A stretch of DNA of 32,696 nucleotides, taken from NCBI GenBank assembly GCA_965372385.1, contig CBDVCD010000010.1:1-32696 (forward strand), given 5' to 3'. The translations under genes and the position numbers were made by a program. Positions 15,666 to 23,375 of the stretch are shown here, one piece after another. The notes below the pieces were generated by a model. The model saw only the letters and a program-made list of their open reading frames with translations. It was not told the DNA's origin and did not search any database. The stretch is from JASJBU01 sp965372385 (GTDB taxonomy: Bacteria; Pseudomonadota; Gammaproteobacteria; Chromatiales; Chromatiaceae). How positions within the stretch are numbered: position 1 is the stretch's first letter; each line of letters begins with the position of its first letter.

Positions 15666-16412
15666 TTACTCCGCATCTCCCGACGCGGCACTGATTTCAT
15701 CTAATAACTTAATCTCTTCCGGCGTCCTATCCCGGTCTTGCATTAGATCGGGACGTCGCTTCAGGGTTCGCCGCAGGGCCTGTTGCAAGCGCCAGCGGCG
15801 TATTGCCGCATGATTGCCGCTCTGCAACACATCCGGTACTGACATCCCGTCAACCCGTTCCGGGCGGGTGTAGTGAGGGCAATCCAGCAACCCATCCATG
15901 AAAGAATCCTGTTCGGCGGATTCCGCGGCACCCAGCACCCCGGGCAGCAGGCGGATAATCGCATCCAGCATCACCATGGCCGGCAACTCACCGCCACTCA
16001 GCACATAGTCACCGATGGACCACTCTTCATCCACATAGCGCTCGACGATCCGCTCGTCGATACCTTCGTAACGCCCGGCGATCAGGATCATAGCCTGGCC
16101 GTCGCCCGCCATCCCGCGTGCAACGTCCTGGTTGAATCGTCTACCCTGCGGACTCAGGTAGATCACCCTGGCGTTCGGAACAGCCGATCTGGCATCTTCG
16201 ATGGCCGCCTGCAGTGGCTCATACTTCATTACCATACCGGGGCCACCACCGTAGGGGCGGTCGTCCACGGTACGGTGCAGGTCCGTGGTATAGTTACGTG
16301 GATTCCAGAGCCTTAACTCCGCCAATCCCCGTTCCATGGCCCTGCCCACAACCCCCTGATCCTTGAGGGCATCAAACATCTCAGGCATCAAGGTGATGAC
16401 ATGAAAGCGCAT
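15666..16412 (-). CDS. trmD: tRNA (guanine-N1)-methyltransferase TrmD
   Basis: A 248-residue SPOUT-class enzyme that uses S-adenosylmethionine to methylate G37 of tRNAs, which prevents +1 frameshifting. MRFHVITLMPEMFDAL at the start, PYGGGPGMVMKYEP, and the knot region LIAGRYEGIDERIVE ... SIGDYVLSGGELPAMVM are diagnostic. The frame is open to an ATG at 16433 inside rimM, but the family starts at the MRFHVITL methionine, so I use the ATG at 16412, eight bases past the rimM stop. Confidence 0.97.
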   Translation of the reverse strand: MRFHVITLMPEMFDALKDQGVVGRAMERGLAELRLWNPRNYTTDLHRTVDDRPYGGGPGMVMKYEPLQAAIEDARSAVPNARVIYLSPQGRRFNQDVARGMAGDGQAMILIAGRYEGIDERIVERYVDEEWSIGDYVLSGGELPAMVMLDAIIRLLPGVLGAAESAEQDSFMDGLLDCPHYTRPERVDGMSVPDVLQSGNHAAIRRWRLQQALRRTLKRRPDLMQDRDRTPEEIKLLDEISAASGDAE

Positions 16413-16419
16413 CGCCCGG

Positions 16420-16926
16420 TCAGAAATCCGCATCCCAGTCCACGATCATCAGACCCGCATCCAGATCCACACGATGTACTGCTTCTCCCCAGGTATAGGG
16501 GATCATACGTTCCCGCTCACCTTTGACCACGATGACATCGTTGGCACCGGTCTCGAACAGATAGGAGATCCGACCCAGGTCAACGCCATCCAGGTTTTCG
16601 ACCCGCAATCCCTGCAGATCACTCCAGTAGTATTCGTCTCTCTCCAGCTCGGGAAGCTGTTCACGCCGAATCGCGATATCACAGCCCACCAGCTCCGCGG
16701 CCAGATCGCGGTCGTCACAGCCCCGCAGATGGGCAACGACCCCCTTACCCTGGCGTTGTCCCGCACGCAGCTCGCGCTCTTCCCACCCGTTATTACGTTT
16801 TATATACCAGGGGGAATAGTCAAGAATACCTTCCCTGGGCGAGGTATCGGAAAATACCTTAACCCAACCCCGTACACCAAACAGCCCCGCGACCCGGCCC
16901 ATCACAATCATCTGTTTATCGGACAT
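16420..16926 (-). CDS. rimM: Ribosome maturation factor RimM
   Basis: A 168-residue factor that binds ribosomal protein S19 and helps mature the head of the 30S subunit. The N-terminal RimM domain begins GRVAGLFGVRGWVKVFSDT; the C-terminal PRC-barrel begins YYWSDLQGLRVENLDGVDLG and ends with PYTWGEAVHRVDLDAG. Normal length. It is between rpsP (63 bases upstream) and trmD. The Shine-Dalgarno before the ATG is weak; ATGs at residues 6 and 9 are possible but would cut into the first strand. Confidence 0.96.
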   Translation of the reverse strand: MSDKQMIVMGRVAGLFGVRGWVKVFSDTSPREGILDYSPWYIKRNNGWEERELRAGQRQGKGVVAHLRGCDDRDLAAELVGCDIAIRREQLPELERDEYYWSDLQGLRVENLDGVDLGRISYLFETGANDVIVVKGERERMIPYTWGEAVHRVDLDAGLMIVDWDADF

Positions 16927-16989
16927 CGCTTAAAGACTCAGTCCGTAGATGGGATGAACCCAGCCTCGCAGGGAGGCCGAGAAACCGAC

Positions 16990-17241
16990 TCAGGCAGTCT
17001 CTTTAGCCGCCTGTTTCAGCAGGGATGCCACACGCTCGCTGGTCTGTGCCCCGTGGGAGACCCAATGCTGGATACGCTCGTTATCGAAACGCAACCGCTC
17101 TTCGCCACCCGTTGCAATGGGATTGAAGAAACCGAGACGCTCGATGTAGCGCCCATCACGAGCATTACGGCTGTCAGTTACCACGATGTGATAGAAAGGC
17201 CGCTTTTTGGCGCCAGTTCTGGAGAGACGGATGTTTACCAT
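16990..17241 (-). CDS. rpsP: 30S ribosomal protein S16
   Basis: An 83-residue protein of typical length that stabilises the body of the 30S subunit. MVNIRLSRTGAKKRPFYHIV and DSRNARDGRYIERLGFFNP are the family signature. AAGGG precedes the ATG. First gene of the ribosomal/tRNA-modification operon, with a good sigma-70 promoter about 60 bases upstream. Confidence 0.98.
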   Translation of the reverse strand: MVNIRLSRTGAKKRPFYHIVVTDSRNARDGRYIERLGFFNPIATGGEERLRFDNERIQHWVSHGAQTSERVASLLKQAAKETA

Positions 17242-17296
17242 GTTATACCCTTAAAAAACTTTTTATCACCGGCAACCCGCCAGCGGGAAACGGCGC

Positions 17297-17324
17297 ATTA
17301 TATCCGAATTGGCGGAAAAGTGAA
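17297..17324 (-). promoter_or_regulatory. Sigma-70 promoter of the rpsP operon
   Basis: On the minus strand TTCACT and a perfect TATAAT are 16 bases apart. The leader of about 50 bases contains a short GC hairpin (CCCGC-CA-GCGGG, near 17277-17288), which might affect expression. Confidence 0.65.
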
Positions 17325-17393
17325 CTCGGAAACAATAAAAATGGTAATTAGGCACAAAGCTCAGTTAAAAGGTCCCTCCCCCCTGGAAGAGGT

Positions 17394-17477
17394 TTAGGAG
17401 GGGGGTTGATAGGCTTCTGCTGCAGTGGAGTTTCCGCTCCCCTCATCCCAACCTTCGGCTTTGGCATCCTGCGTCAC
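17394..17477 (-). CDS. Possible 27-codon small ORF
   Basis: A GTG-started frame of 27 codons ending in TAA, with a very strong Shine-Dalgarno (AGGAAGGAGG) seven bases upstream. The predicted peptide is hydrophilic (TQDAKAEGWDEGSGNSTAAE, then a YQPPS end). It is between ffh and rpsP in the same direction. The surrounding bases contain palindromes, so this may simply be part of an interspersed repeat. I rate it as doubtful. Confidence 0.25.
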   Translation of the reverse strand: MTQDAKAEGWDEGSGNSTAAEAYQPPS

Positions 17478-17541
17478 TCTACCACCTCCTTCCTTGGAGG
17501 CGTCCCCCTCAGGGGGATCAGCGTGGCACCTCTACCCCGTA

Positions 17542-18921
17542 TCAAAAAGGAAAACCACCCCCAGGCGGCATCCCACCACCAGGCAACTTCCCACCGAGGC
17601 CTCTCAGCATCTTCTTCATGCCACCCCCTTTCATCTTTTTCATCATCTTCTGCATCTGGGTGAACTGCTTGAGCAGCTTGTTGACATCCTGCACCTGAGT
17701 GCCAGAGCCCATTGCAATACGCCGCTTGCGTGAGCCCTTGATCACTGCCGGGAAACTGCGTTCTTGGGGAGTCATGGAGTTGATGATAGCGATCAGACGA
17801 CCTATCTCCTTGTCATTGACCTGGTTTTTCACCTGCTCGGGCAGACCACTCATACCGGGTAACTTTTCAAGCAGCCCCCCCATGCCTCCCATATTGGCCA
17901 TTTGCAGCATCTGTTCACGAAAATCCCCCAGATCAAAACCTTGGCCTTTTTGTATCTTTCTCGCCAGCTTGGCCGCCTTGTCCTGATCGACCTTGCGCGA
18001 CACCTCCTCCACCAGACTGAGCACATCCCCCATGCCGAGGATGCGCGAAGCGATACGGTCCGGGTGAAAAGGCTCCAAGGCATCGGTCTTTTCCCCGACA
18101 CCGATGAATTTGATCGGCTTACCGGTGATCTGCCGGATGGAGAGGGCCGCGCCACCCCGGGCATCACCGTCCGTCTTGGTCAGAATCACACCGGTCAGTG
18201 GTAACGCCTCATCAAAGGCCCTGGCAGTGTTGGCCGCATCCTGACCGGTCATGCTGTCCACCACGAACAGAGTCTCTACCGGTTTGATTGCGCTGTGGAG
18301 CTCCTTGATCTCCTGCATCATCAGCTCATCCACATGCAGGCGACCGGCGGTATCGACGATCAGCACATCAGAGAAGGACTTCTTCGCCTGGGCCAGCGCA
18401 TCCTGCGCGATGCGGATCGGCTGCTGGTCTTGCGAGCTGGGGAAAAAATCCGCTTTCACTTCCCCGGCCAGGGTCTTCAACTGCTCGATGGCGGCGGGGC
18501 GGTAGACGTCGCAACTCACCACCATCACCTTTTTTTTGCCGTTCTGTTGCAGCCAGCGCGAGAGCTTGGCGACAGTGGTGGTCTTACCGGAACCCTGCAG
18601 CCCCGCCATCAGAATGACCGCCGGTGGCTGGGCCGCAAGATCGAGGGACTCGTTGGCCTCGCCCATTATATGAACCAGTTCGTTGTTGACGATCTTGATC
18701 AGAGCCTGACCGGGCGTGAGGCTGCGCATCACCTCTTCACCCATCGCCTTGGTCTTCACCTGATCCACGAACGAACGCACCACCGGCAGCGCCACATCGG
18801 CCTCCAGCAGCGCCATGCGCACCTCACGCATGGTGTCCTTGATGTTCTCCTCGGTCAGACGGCCCTGGCCGCGCAAGTTGTCGAGGACCTTCCCCAGTCG
18901 TTCTGTCAGATTGTCAAACAT
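17542..18921 (-). CDS. ffh: Signal recognition particle protein Ffh
   Basis: A 459-residue SRP54 GTPase that, with 4.5S RNA, delivers nascent membrane proteins to FtsY. The N domain (MFDNLTERLGKVLDNLRG), G domain with GLQGSGKTTT, DTAGRLH and TKTDGDARGG, and the methionine-rich M domain (MLQMANMGGMGGLLEKLPGM and the MQKMMKKMKGGGMKKML end) are all present. The frame is open 33 codons further upstream, but the ATG at 18921 matches the family start. The tail is Gly/Pro-rich. It is divergent from the CcsA/YpjD-like gene, the usual gammaproteobacterial arrangement. Confidence 0.97.
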   Translation of the reverse strand: MFDNLTERLGKVLDNLRGQGRLTEENIKDTMREVRMALLEADVALPVVRSFVDQVKTKAMGEEVMRSLTPGQALIKIVNNELVHIMGEANESLDLAAQPPAVILMAGLQGSGKTTTVAKLSRWLQQNGKKKVMVVSCDVYRPAAIEQLKTLAGEVKADFFPSSQDQQPIRIAQDALAQAKKSFSDVLIVDTAGRLHVDELMMQEIKELHSAIKPVETLFVVDSMTGQDAANTARAFDEALPLTGVILTKTDGDARGGAALSIRQITGKPIKFIGVGEKTDALEPFHPDRIASRILGMGDVLSLVEEVSRKVDQDKAAKLARKIQKGQGFDLGDFREQMLQMANMGGMGGLLEKLPGMSGLPEQVKNQVNDKEIGRLIAIINSMTPQERSFPAVIKGSRKRRIAMGSGTQVQDVNKLLKQFTQMQKMMKKMKGGGMKKMLRGLGGKLPGGGMPPGGGFPF

Positions 18922-18972
18922 GCTTATCCGCCAGCTGTACGCCGACCCGTTTCGGTAATTGAAATTCAGTGG

Positions 18973-18980
18973 ATTATATA
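18973..18980 (-). promoter_or_regulatory. Candidate -10 region of ffh
   Basis: Minus strand reads TGTTATATAAT, giving either a perfect TATAAT or an extended -10 (TGT before TATATA), about 55 bases before the ATG. No good -35 is seen. The candidate lies directly beside one copy of a 38-base direct repeat. Confidence 0.45.
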
Positions 18981-18982
18981 AC

Positions 18983-19150
18983 AGCTGAAGGGAAATCACC
19001 CTGAGACCCTTCGATCTCATGCTCTCGTTCCCACGCTCCTGCGTGGTAACGCGTACCGAAGCCAGACGTTACCTCGATATAGGTTCCCACGGAGGACCGT
19101 GGGAACCAGTTAAGCTGGAGGGAAATCACCCCGGGTCCGATCGATTTCAT
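18983..19150. repeat. Direct repeats flanking a palindromic insert
   Basis: A 38-base segment at 18983-19020 (starting AGCTGAAGGGAAATCACCCT) recurs at 19113-19150 with about seven differences. Between them lies an inserted-looking block: TTCCCACGCTCCTGCGTGG (near 19029) and a perfect 11-bp hairpin GGTTCCCACGG-AGGA-CCGTGGGAACC (19082-19107; shown in parts). It sits in the ffh/ccsA divergent gap. Confidence 0.7.
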
Positions 19151-19215
19151 TCACACCTGCCGGAAAGTGTGCGATTATTCCGCCTGGCTATTTCAGGACA
19201 CAAGAGAAGCAGACA

Positions 19216-20013
19216 TTGCTTTCACTCTCTGCCATCGTTGCCTACATTGGGGCCACGGCATGTTTTTCATTGAGGTTGTTTCGCAGTGAGCGGATTAAAA
19301 TCCCGCTGCGGCCCGTGGGCCTGCTATTGGGTTTTTTCGGCATTCTGCTGCATGGGATTCTGCTCTATAGCAACACAGTCACTGAAAACGGCGTCAATCT
19401 CGGCATCTTCAATGCCTTTTCCCTGATTACCTGGACCATTCTGCTGTTACTGCTAATCTCCAGTCTCAGTAAGCCCGTGGAAAATCTGGGCATAGTCCTT
19501 CTGCCATTGGGGGCTTTAGCCATCGTCCTGGAGCACCGCTATGCCTCTGTTCGCCTCCTAAGCGATACCGCATCCACTGGCCTGACCATCCATATCTTGG
19601 TCTCCATGCTGGCCTACAGCTTTTTCACCCTGGCCAGTGTGCAGGCCGTGCTGCTGGCGATTCAGGACCACCATCTGCATCATCGCCATCCCGGTGGATT
19701 CATTCGCGCCCTGCCTCCACTGCAGACCATGGAGACCCTGTTGTTCGAGATGATCGGCGCGGGCTTCATCCTGCTGACCCTGGCGCTCATGTCAGGCTTT
19801 ACTTTCCTGGAGGATATGTTCGCGCAAAGGCTGGCGCACAAAACCATCTTGTCCATCACTGCCTGGTTTGTCTTCGGTACCTTATTGTGGGGACGCTTTC
19901 GTTTTGGCTGGCGCGGGCAGAAGGCCCTGATCTGGACCCTGAGTGGATTCGTGGTGCTGATGCTGGCCTATTTTGGCAGCAAGGTGGTGATCGAGCTGAT
20001 ACTCAGAAGTTAG
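19216..20013 (+). CDS. CcsA/HemX/YpjD-like heme-handling membrane protein
   Basis: A 265-residue inner-membrane protein with about eight hydrophobic helices. The conserved His in LLHGILLYS, TIHILVSMLAYSFFTLA and AHKTILSITAW, plus GFTFLEDMF and LWGRFRFGWRGQKAL, match the cytochrome c assembly family (CcsA/HemX), and the location next to ffh matches E. coli ypjD. Family members bind or move heme; a cytochrome c maturation role is not proven for the YpjD branch. The start is a TTG with only weak Shine-Dalgarno; no later in-frame ATG would keep the first helix. A short copy of its 3' coding part lies at 20963-20990. Confidence 0.85.
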   Translation: MLSLSAIVAYIGATACFSLRLFRSERIKIPLRPVGLLLGFFGILLHGILLYSNTVTENGVNLGIFNAFSLITWTILLLLLISSLSKPVENLGIVLLPLGALAIVLEHRYASVRLLSDTASTGLTIHILVSMLAYSFFTLASVQAVLLAIQDHHLHHRHPGGFIRALPPLQTMETLLFEMIGAGFILLTLALMSGFTFLEDMFAQRLAHKTILSITAWFVFGTLLWGRFRFGWRGQKALIWTLSGFVVLMLAYFGSKVVIELILRS

Positions 20014-20081
20014 TAGGGTGGGCACCGCCCACCGAAATGCCTTTCGATCTATCCTTTGATGGTGGGCGGTGCCCACCCTAC
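20013..20081. repeat. REP/BIME-type perfect inverted repeat
   Basis: GTAGGGTGGGCACCGCCCAC(C) at 20013-20033 is perfectly inverted at 20061-20081, 21 bp, with a 27-base loop. Each arm is also a hairpin by itself (GGTGGGC facing GCCCACC), and both outer ends read GTAG. It starts at the stop codon of the ccsA-like gene and ends 9 bases before the PIN toxin stop, so it is placed to end both convergent transcripts. Confidence 0.8.
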
Positions 20082-20089
20082 CTGATTTC

Positions 20090-20578
20090 TTAGTCCGGCC
20101 TTCCACGAATTATCTCAAAAATCCGTACAGAAATCCGGTAGCCATGGGCAGACATCTGCTCCGCCACCTCCTCTGCACTATCCAGAAAACCTTCTTTCTC
20201 TGCCAGATAGAGCAGCATGGCTGTTCCGATAAATCTCACCCCTTTTCTATACGCCTCCCTCCTGGCCAGAGCATCATCCAGCAACAGCAGTTTCGAATCC
20301 GGATCTTGCAGCGCAAGCTGAATACACGAAAGCTCACCTTGCCCCAATCCCTTCATGAGATGATGAGCCGGCGTTGGATCGGGTATGCAGACGATCCGGT
20401 TATCAGACAAGGCCCTCTGGATAGCCCTTGCATCTGCCGTACGCTTTCTCAGGCACTCTATCCGCACTGAATCGGTAATCGCAACCGCAGGAAACAGCTC
20501 AGCCAGGTGCTGCAACCGGCTGACTTTGGCCAATGCAATCAGCGGTCCTGCATCAGCTATGAGGAGGCGTTTTTCCAC
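20090..20578 (-). CDS. PIN-like (DUF3368) putative toxin
   Basis: A 162-residue PIN-fold protein of the DUF3368 type. Acidic residues expected for the nuclease site are visible: IADAGPLIALAKV (Asp9), the Glu in VRIECL, GQGELSCIQLAL, and LLLDDALARREA. Such proteins are predicted ribonucleases in toxin-antitoxin pairs. Its start overlaps the end of the antitoxin gene by 22 bases, which implies coupled expression. Toxicity is not proven by sequence. Confidence 0.85.
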   Translation of the reverse strand: MEKRLLIADAGPLIALAKVSRLQHLAELFPAVAITDSVRIECLRKRTADARAIQRALSDNRIVCIPDPTPAHHLMKGLGQGELSCIQLALQDPDSKLLLLDDALARREAYRKGVRFIGTAMLLYLAEKEGFLDSAEEVAEQMSAHGYRISVRIFEIIRGRPD

Positions 20579-20901
20579 GCTTCGAGCATCTCTTTTTCCT
20601 GCCTGGAATACTCATCCGCACTAACGATATCAATCCCAAGCGAGGCAAGGTGATCGATGAATTCAGATAAAGAGAGGTCACTGAGCTTTGCTGCTGCCCC
20701 TAATGAAAGGACCCGGTCTTTATAGAGGACAGAGGCTAATGCAGGACGCAACAACCCCTCGCTTTCCGCGAGGGTTTTCTCTATATGAAGAATCAATGCA
20801 TTTGGCTCATTACCCTTCAATACCAGCACTGGAGACTCCTCTGCGTGCCGCAGTGCCTCTGATGGGTTTTTTTTCAAATTCCGGACATTCGTAGCATACA
20901 T
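20557..20901 (-). CDS. UPF0175-type antitoxin with Phd-like N-terminus
   Basis: A 114-residue protein of two parts. Residues 1-45 (YATNVRNLKKNPSEALRHAE, then PVLVLKGNEPNALILH) look like a Phd/YefM dimer domain. Residues 60-95 (LYKDRVLSLGAAAKLSDLSL, then SEFIDHLASLGI) match UPF0175, a helix-turn-helix-like family that pairs with DUF3368 PIN proteins. The frame can start at GTG 20910; I prefer ATG 20901 with AGGGTGA six bases before it. It precedes and overlaps the toxin gene and should autoregulate the pair. Confidence 0.82.
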   Translation of the reverse strand: MYATNVRNLKKNPSEALRHAEESPVLVLKGNEPNALILHIEKTLAESEGLLRPALASVLYKDRVLSLGAAAKLSDLSLSEFIDHLASLGIDIVSADEYSRQEKEMLEAWKNASS

Positions 20902-20962
20902 AGCAATCACCCTATTTTCACAAACAAAGTGTAGTCCACGCTATGTGGGAACGCAAACATCC

Positions 20963-20990
20963 GCGCTGGCAGAAGGCCCTGATCTGGACC
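20963..20990 (+). pseudogene. Short duplicate of the ccsA-like gene 3' region
   Basis: 27 of 28 bases equal 19911-19938 inside the ccsA-like gene. The match continues at protein level: the next codons read Leu-Ser-Gly in both, but with different codons (TTA TCC GGG here, CTG AGT GGA there). The frame around it reads RWQKALIWTLSG and then diverges. It is likely the tail of a diverged homologue left by recombination beyond the toxin-antitoxin pair. Confidence 0.6.
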
Positions 20991-21024
20991 TTATCCGGGA
21001 ATTTAATCTGCAACCAAAACTCTT

Positions 21025-21104
21025 GTAGGTTGGTGCTGAGCTTGCGAAGTCCAACACAGAATTTGCAATGAAATGTTGGGCTTCGTTCCTCAGCGCCAAC
21101 CTAC
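21025..21104. repeat. GTAG-ended palindrome (GTAGGTTGG family)
   Basis: An 80-base inverted pair: GTAGGTTGGTGCTGAG at the left and CTCAGCGCCAACCTAC at the right, continuing inwards (GCGAAGTCCAACA facing TGTTGGGCTTCG). Both outer ends read GTAG. It is in the gap between the UPF0175 gene and fliT. Confidence 0.72.
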
Positions 21105-21143
21105 ACTATGCGCTTTGGTATCAATGCATTATCCACGAGATCA

Positions 21144-21185
21144 GTAGGATGTGGCCGCAGGTCGGCAAACCTTGCCGACATCTGC
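21144..21185. repeat. GTAGGATGTGG repeat with hairpin
   Basis: Starts GTAGGATGTGG and holds a perfect 8-bp stem GTCGGCAA-ACC-TTGCCGAC (21161-21179) with GCAG and CTGC outside. It lies just downstream of fliT (stop at 21198) and may end the minus-strand flagellar transcript, although no T-run follows. Confidence 0.5.
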
Positions 21186-21197
21186 GTTTCGATCCAG

Positions 21198-21515
21198 TTA
21201 AGCCTTGCGGCTCTGTCCGTAGGCCTTGCCTGCCTTACGCCCCTGGCGTAGCTGACACAGCTGGTCGGATAGCTTCGATTTTCCCACCCGGCCGATAGAC
21301 GCCATCTCTCTATTCAAGGCCTCTATCTCGCGTAGTATCTCAATTTTCCCCTCGATCTCCTGCTCCGGTTCCGCGGCAATCCCCTGCCGGATCATGCGGA
21401 AACGTTCTGCCTCCAGCTCTGCCGCCTCATCCCAGGCCTCCTCTTTCATCAACTCCAGTAAGCGCCTGCTCAATAGCAGGCTCTGATTCAATGTTTGGTT
21501 AGTGGAGTTCATCAA
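21198..21515 (-). CDS. fliT: FliT-like flagellar export chaperone
   Basis: A 105-residue helical protein following fliS by two bases. The pattern LLLSRRLLELMKEEAWDEAA, ELEAERFRMI and IEILREIEALNREM is that of FliT-type proteins, which are poorly conserved in sequence. FliT binds the cap protein FliD before export. The basic C-terminal tail (RQGRKAGKAYGQSRKA) is unusual. The call depends strongly on position at the end of flagellin-flaG-fliD-fliS. Confidence 0.8.
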   Translation of the reverse strand: MMNSTNQTLNQSLLLSRRLLELMKEEAWDEAAELEAERFRMIRQGIAAEPEQEIEGKIEILREIEALNREMASIGRVGKSKLSDQLCQLRQGRKAGKAYGQSRKA

Positions 21516-21517
21516 AG

Positions 21518-21952
21518 CTAAGCAGCTGAAACAGGTTTTCCTGCAGCAGCAATCGGTTGTTTGACCTCGTCAGAGATCGCATCCCAGGCCATCTTGATCT
21601 CCAGGATCAGCGAGCTGATCTCGTCCAGAATGGCCACATCGTTATTCAAATTGGTTTCTGACAGACGACGCACCATGTAGTCATAGAGGTTATTGAGGTT
21701 GCTGGCCATCTCCCCCCCCTCCTCCATATTGAGACTGCCCTGCAGTCCATTGATGATGGAGATCGCCCAGTTGATATGTTTTCCCTTCTCTTCATGCTCC
21801 TTACGATCCATGTGACCTTTGGCGATCGCAATTTTCTCCAGTGCGCCCTCCATGAGCATCTGCACAAGACGGTGGGGGCTTGCGTAGTTGACCTCTGAAC
21901 CGACAGCAACTTTACCGTACTGGCGGGCGCCATGTTTCTGATTGAAATTCAT
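21518..21952 (-). CDS. fliS: Flagellin chaperone FliS
   Basis: A 144-residue four-helix chaperone that holds flagellin monomeric in the cytoplasm and passes it to export. The signature SPHRLVQMLMEGALEKIAIA with YGKVAVGSEV before it, ISIINGLQGSLNMEEGGEMA and LYDYMVRRLSETNLNND is complete. Normal length. It follows fliD by 36 bases. Confidence 0.95.
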   Translation of the reverse strand: MNFNQKHGARQYGKVAVGSEVNYASPHRLVQMLMEGALEKIAIAKGHMDRKEHEEKGKHINWAISIINGLQGSLNMEEGGEMASNLNNLYDYMVRRLSETNLNNDVAILDEISSLILEIKMAWDAISDEVKQPIAAAGKPVSAA

Positions 21953-21988
21953 TCTTATAACCCCTGATCAATCATACTCGTTTATGGA

Positions 21989-23341
21989 TCATTTATTTGA
22001 ATTGCCTGGAAGTAGATTTTCCAGACTGGCAAGCTGTGCTGTGACATAGTTGCTGGTCGCCTGCAACTGACCCAGCAGCAAATCCAACGCGGTGAACTGG
22101 GAACGATAACGGGCCTCGACCAATCCAAGGCGGCGTTGCATCGCCTCCATCTGGTCATTGTTATTGTCCACACTGGCATTGAGCCCATCTTCACGGGCGT
22201 CAATCAGTCCATCATCACCCAACATACCTTCAAGTAGGGAATCAAGACGGAAGGCCAGACCCTGATTGTCATTGGCAAACAGGTCAGCTACCGCGGTCAG
22301 ATCATTTTCCAGGGCATCGGTCAGCTCGGCGCTGTCAAAAGAGAGGGTTCCGTCTTTCTCGAAGGTGATGCCCACCTGGGATGCATAGGAGTAGGCACCT
22401 GTCAGGCTGGCGCTGGAACCCAGCACCGAGCGGACCTGACTCTCTACCAGACGCAACGTGCCATCACCCGAGAGCTCACCCTGCCTCAAGCCATTCAGTG
22501 AGGAAAGCAACTCATTGTAAGCGCCCACAAACTTCTGCACCGAACTGCTGATGGCGCCGGAATCCCGGCTGATATCCAGTGACACCTGATTGGTGCTGGT
22601 ATTCAGCAACTCAATAGTGACACCCTGAATGGCGTCAGAAATCGTATTGCTGGAGCGGGTGATCGTGTAGGCGTTATCGATGGTGATCTGCGCATCGGCC
22701 GCGGGCTGAATCTCGGTAAAACCAAGCGGGTCCGTTATCGCTGTGCCCACACTGTCTGCGAATGAGAGGGTCATGGCATTGCCCAAGCCCGTGTTATCGC
22801 TCGAGAGCACCAGGTGAAAACTGGTATCGTTCTCCTGAATGATACCGGCGGTGACACCCACATTGCCCGTTGCCTCATTGATGGCCGTTTGAATCTCGGA
22901 CAAAGTCTTACCACCAATATCAACAGTGAAGGCTTCTGTACCGATGGTCATGGTCATCTGATCGCCGGGATTGCCAATAGTGGTGGTACTGGTATCCACA
23001 AAAGAGGTTGAACCCTGTTTTTGTGATTTTGCCAGGCTATCCACCAGAATATCATAGCTGCCGAGTGCCACATCATTATCGGCAGTGACGGTGAAAACCG
23101 AATCATCGCCAGATTTAGCTGAGAAGGCGTCAAAATCGTCGAAGGACTTGAGGGCCGCCGCGGAATCCTGAAAACTCGCCATGGCGCTACGCAGCTGGCC
23201 ATATGCGCTTATCTGAGCCAGATAGTTCCCAGCCTTGACCTGCAAACGCTGCAGGGGAATCTGCTCAACCGCCATCAGGGAGTTGATGATCCCATCGATA
23301 TCGAGCCCAGAACCTATGCCGGGAACAGAAAGTATGGGCAT
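21989..23341 (-). CDS. fliD: Flagellar filament cap protein FliD
   Basis: A 450-residue cap protein (HAP2) that sits at the filament tip and guides flagellin polymerisation. The N-terminal GIGSGLDIDGIINSLMAVEQ, LSEIQTAINEA and a flagellin hook IN-type stretch (NTISDAIQGVTIELLN), and the C-terminal GITFEKDGTLSFDSAEL with coiled end are typical. Normal length. It lies 163 bases downstream of flaG; this gap contains a CCCTCCCC/GGGGAGGG palindrome. Confidence 0.96.
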   Translation of the reverse strand: MPILSVPGIGSGLDIDGIINSLMAVEQIPLQRLQVKAGNYLAQISAYGQLRSAMASFQDSAAALKSFDDFDAFSAKSGDDSVFTVTADNDVALGSYDILVDSLAKSQKQGSTSFVDTSTTTIGNPGDQMTMTIGTEAFTVDIGGKTLSEIQTAINEATGNVGVTAGIIQENDTSFHLVLSSDNTGLGNAMTLSFADSVGTAITDPLGFTEIQPAADAQITIDNAYTITRSSNTISDAIQGVTIELLNTSTNQVSLDISRDSGAISSSVQKFVGAYNELLSSLNGLRQGELSGDGTLRLVESQVRSVLGSSASLTGAYSYASQVGITFEKDGTLSFDSAELTDALENDLTAVADLFANDNQGLAFRLDSLLEGMLGDDGLIDAREDGLNASVDNNNDQMEAMQRRLGLVEARYRSQFTALDLLLGQLQATSNYVTAQLASLENLLPGNSNK

Positions 23342-23375
23342 TTATTTCTCCGGATCGACCTGGCGATCCACCTTA

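Larger units (their letters stand above)
17242..17541. other. ffh-rpsP intergenic region
   Basis: A 300-base gap. It holds the rpsP promoter, a C-rich/G-rich inverted repeat at about 17373-17406 (CCCTCCCCCCT facing AGGAGGGGGG), and two neighbouring small hairpins at 17485-17500 and 17504-17516 that lie just downstream of ffh. They lack a T-run, so they are not clear terminators. A possible 27-codon reading frame is listed separately. Confidence 0.5.

Noticed and set aside
16474..17397. A 307-codon plus-strand open frame across rimM and rpsP
   Set aside because: It is antisense to two conserved ribosome genes and covers the rpsP promoter.
18295..18981. A 228-codon plus-strand open frame opposite ffh
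   Set aside because: His/Leu/Gln-rich translation typical of the reverse of a GC-rich gene; ffh is certain.
20090..20901. Abortive-infection or defence island around the PIN genes
   Set aside because: Only two simple toxin-antitoxin pairs are present, with no restriction, CBASS, retron or other defence gene nearby.
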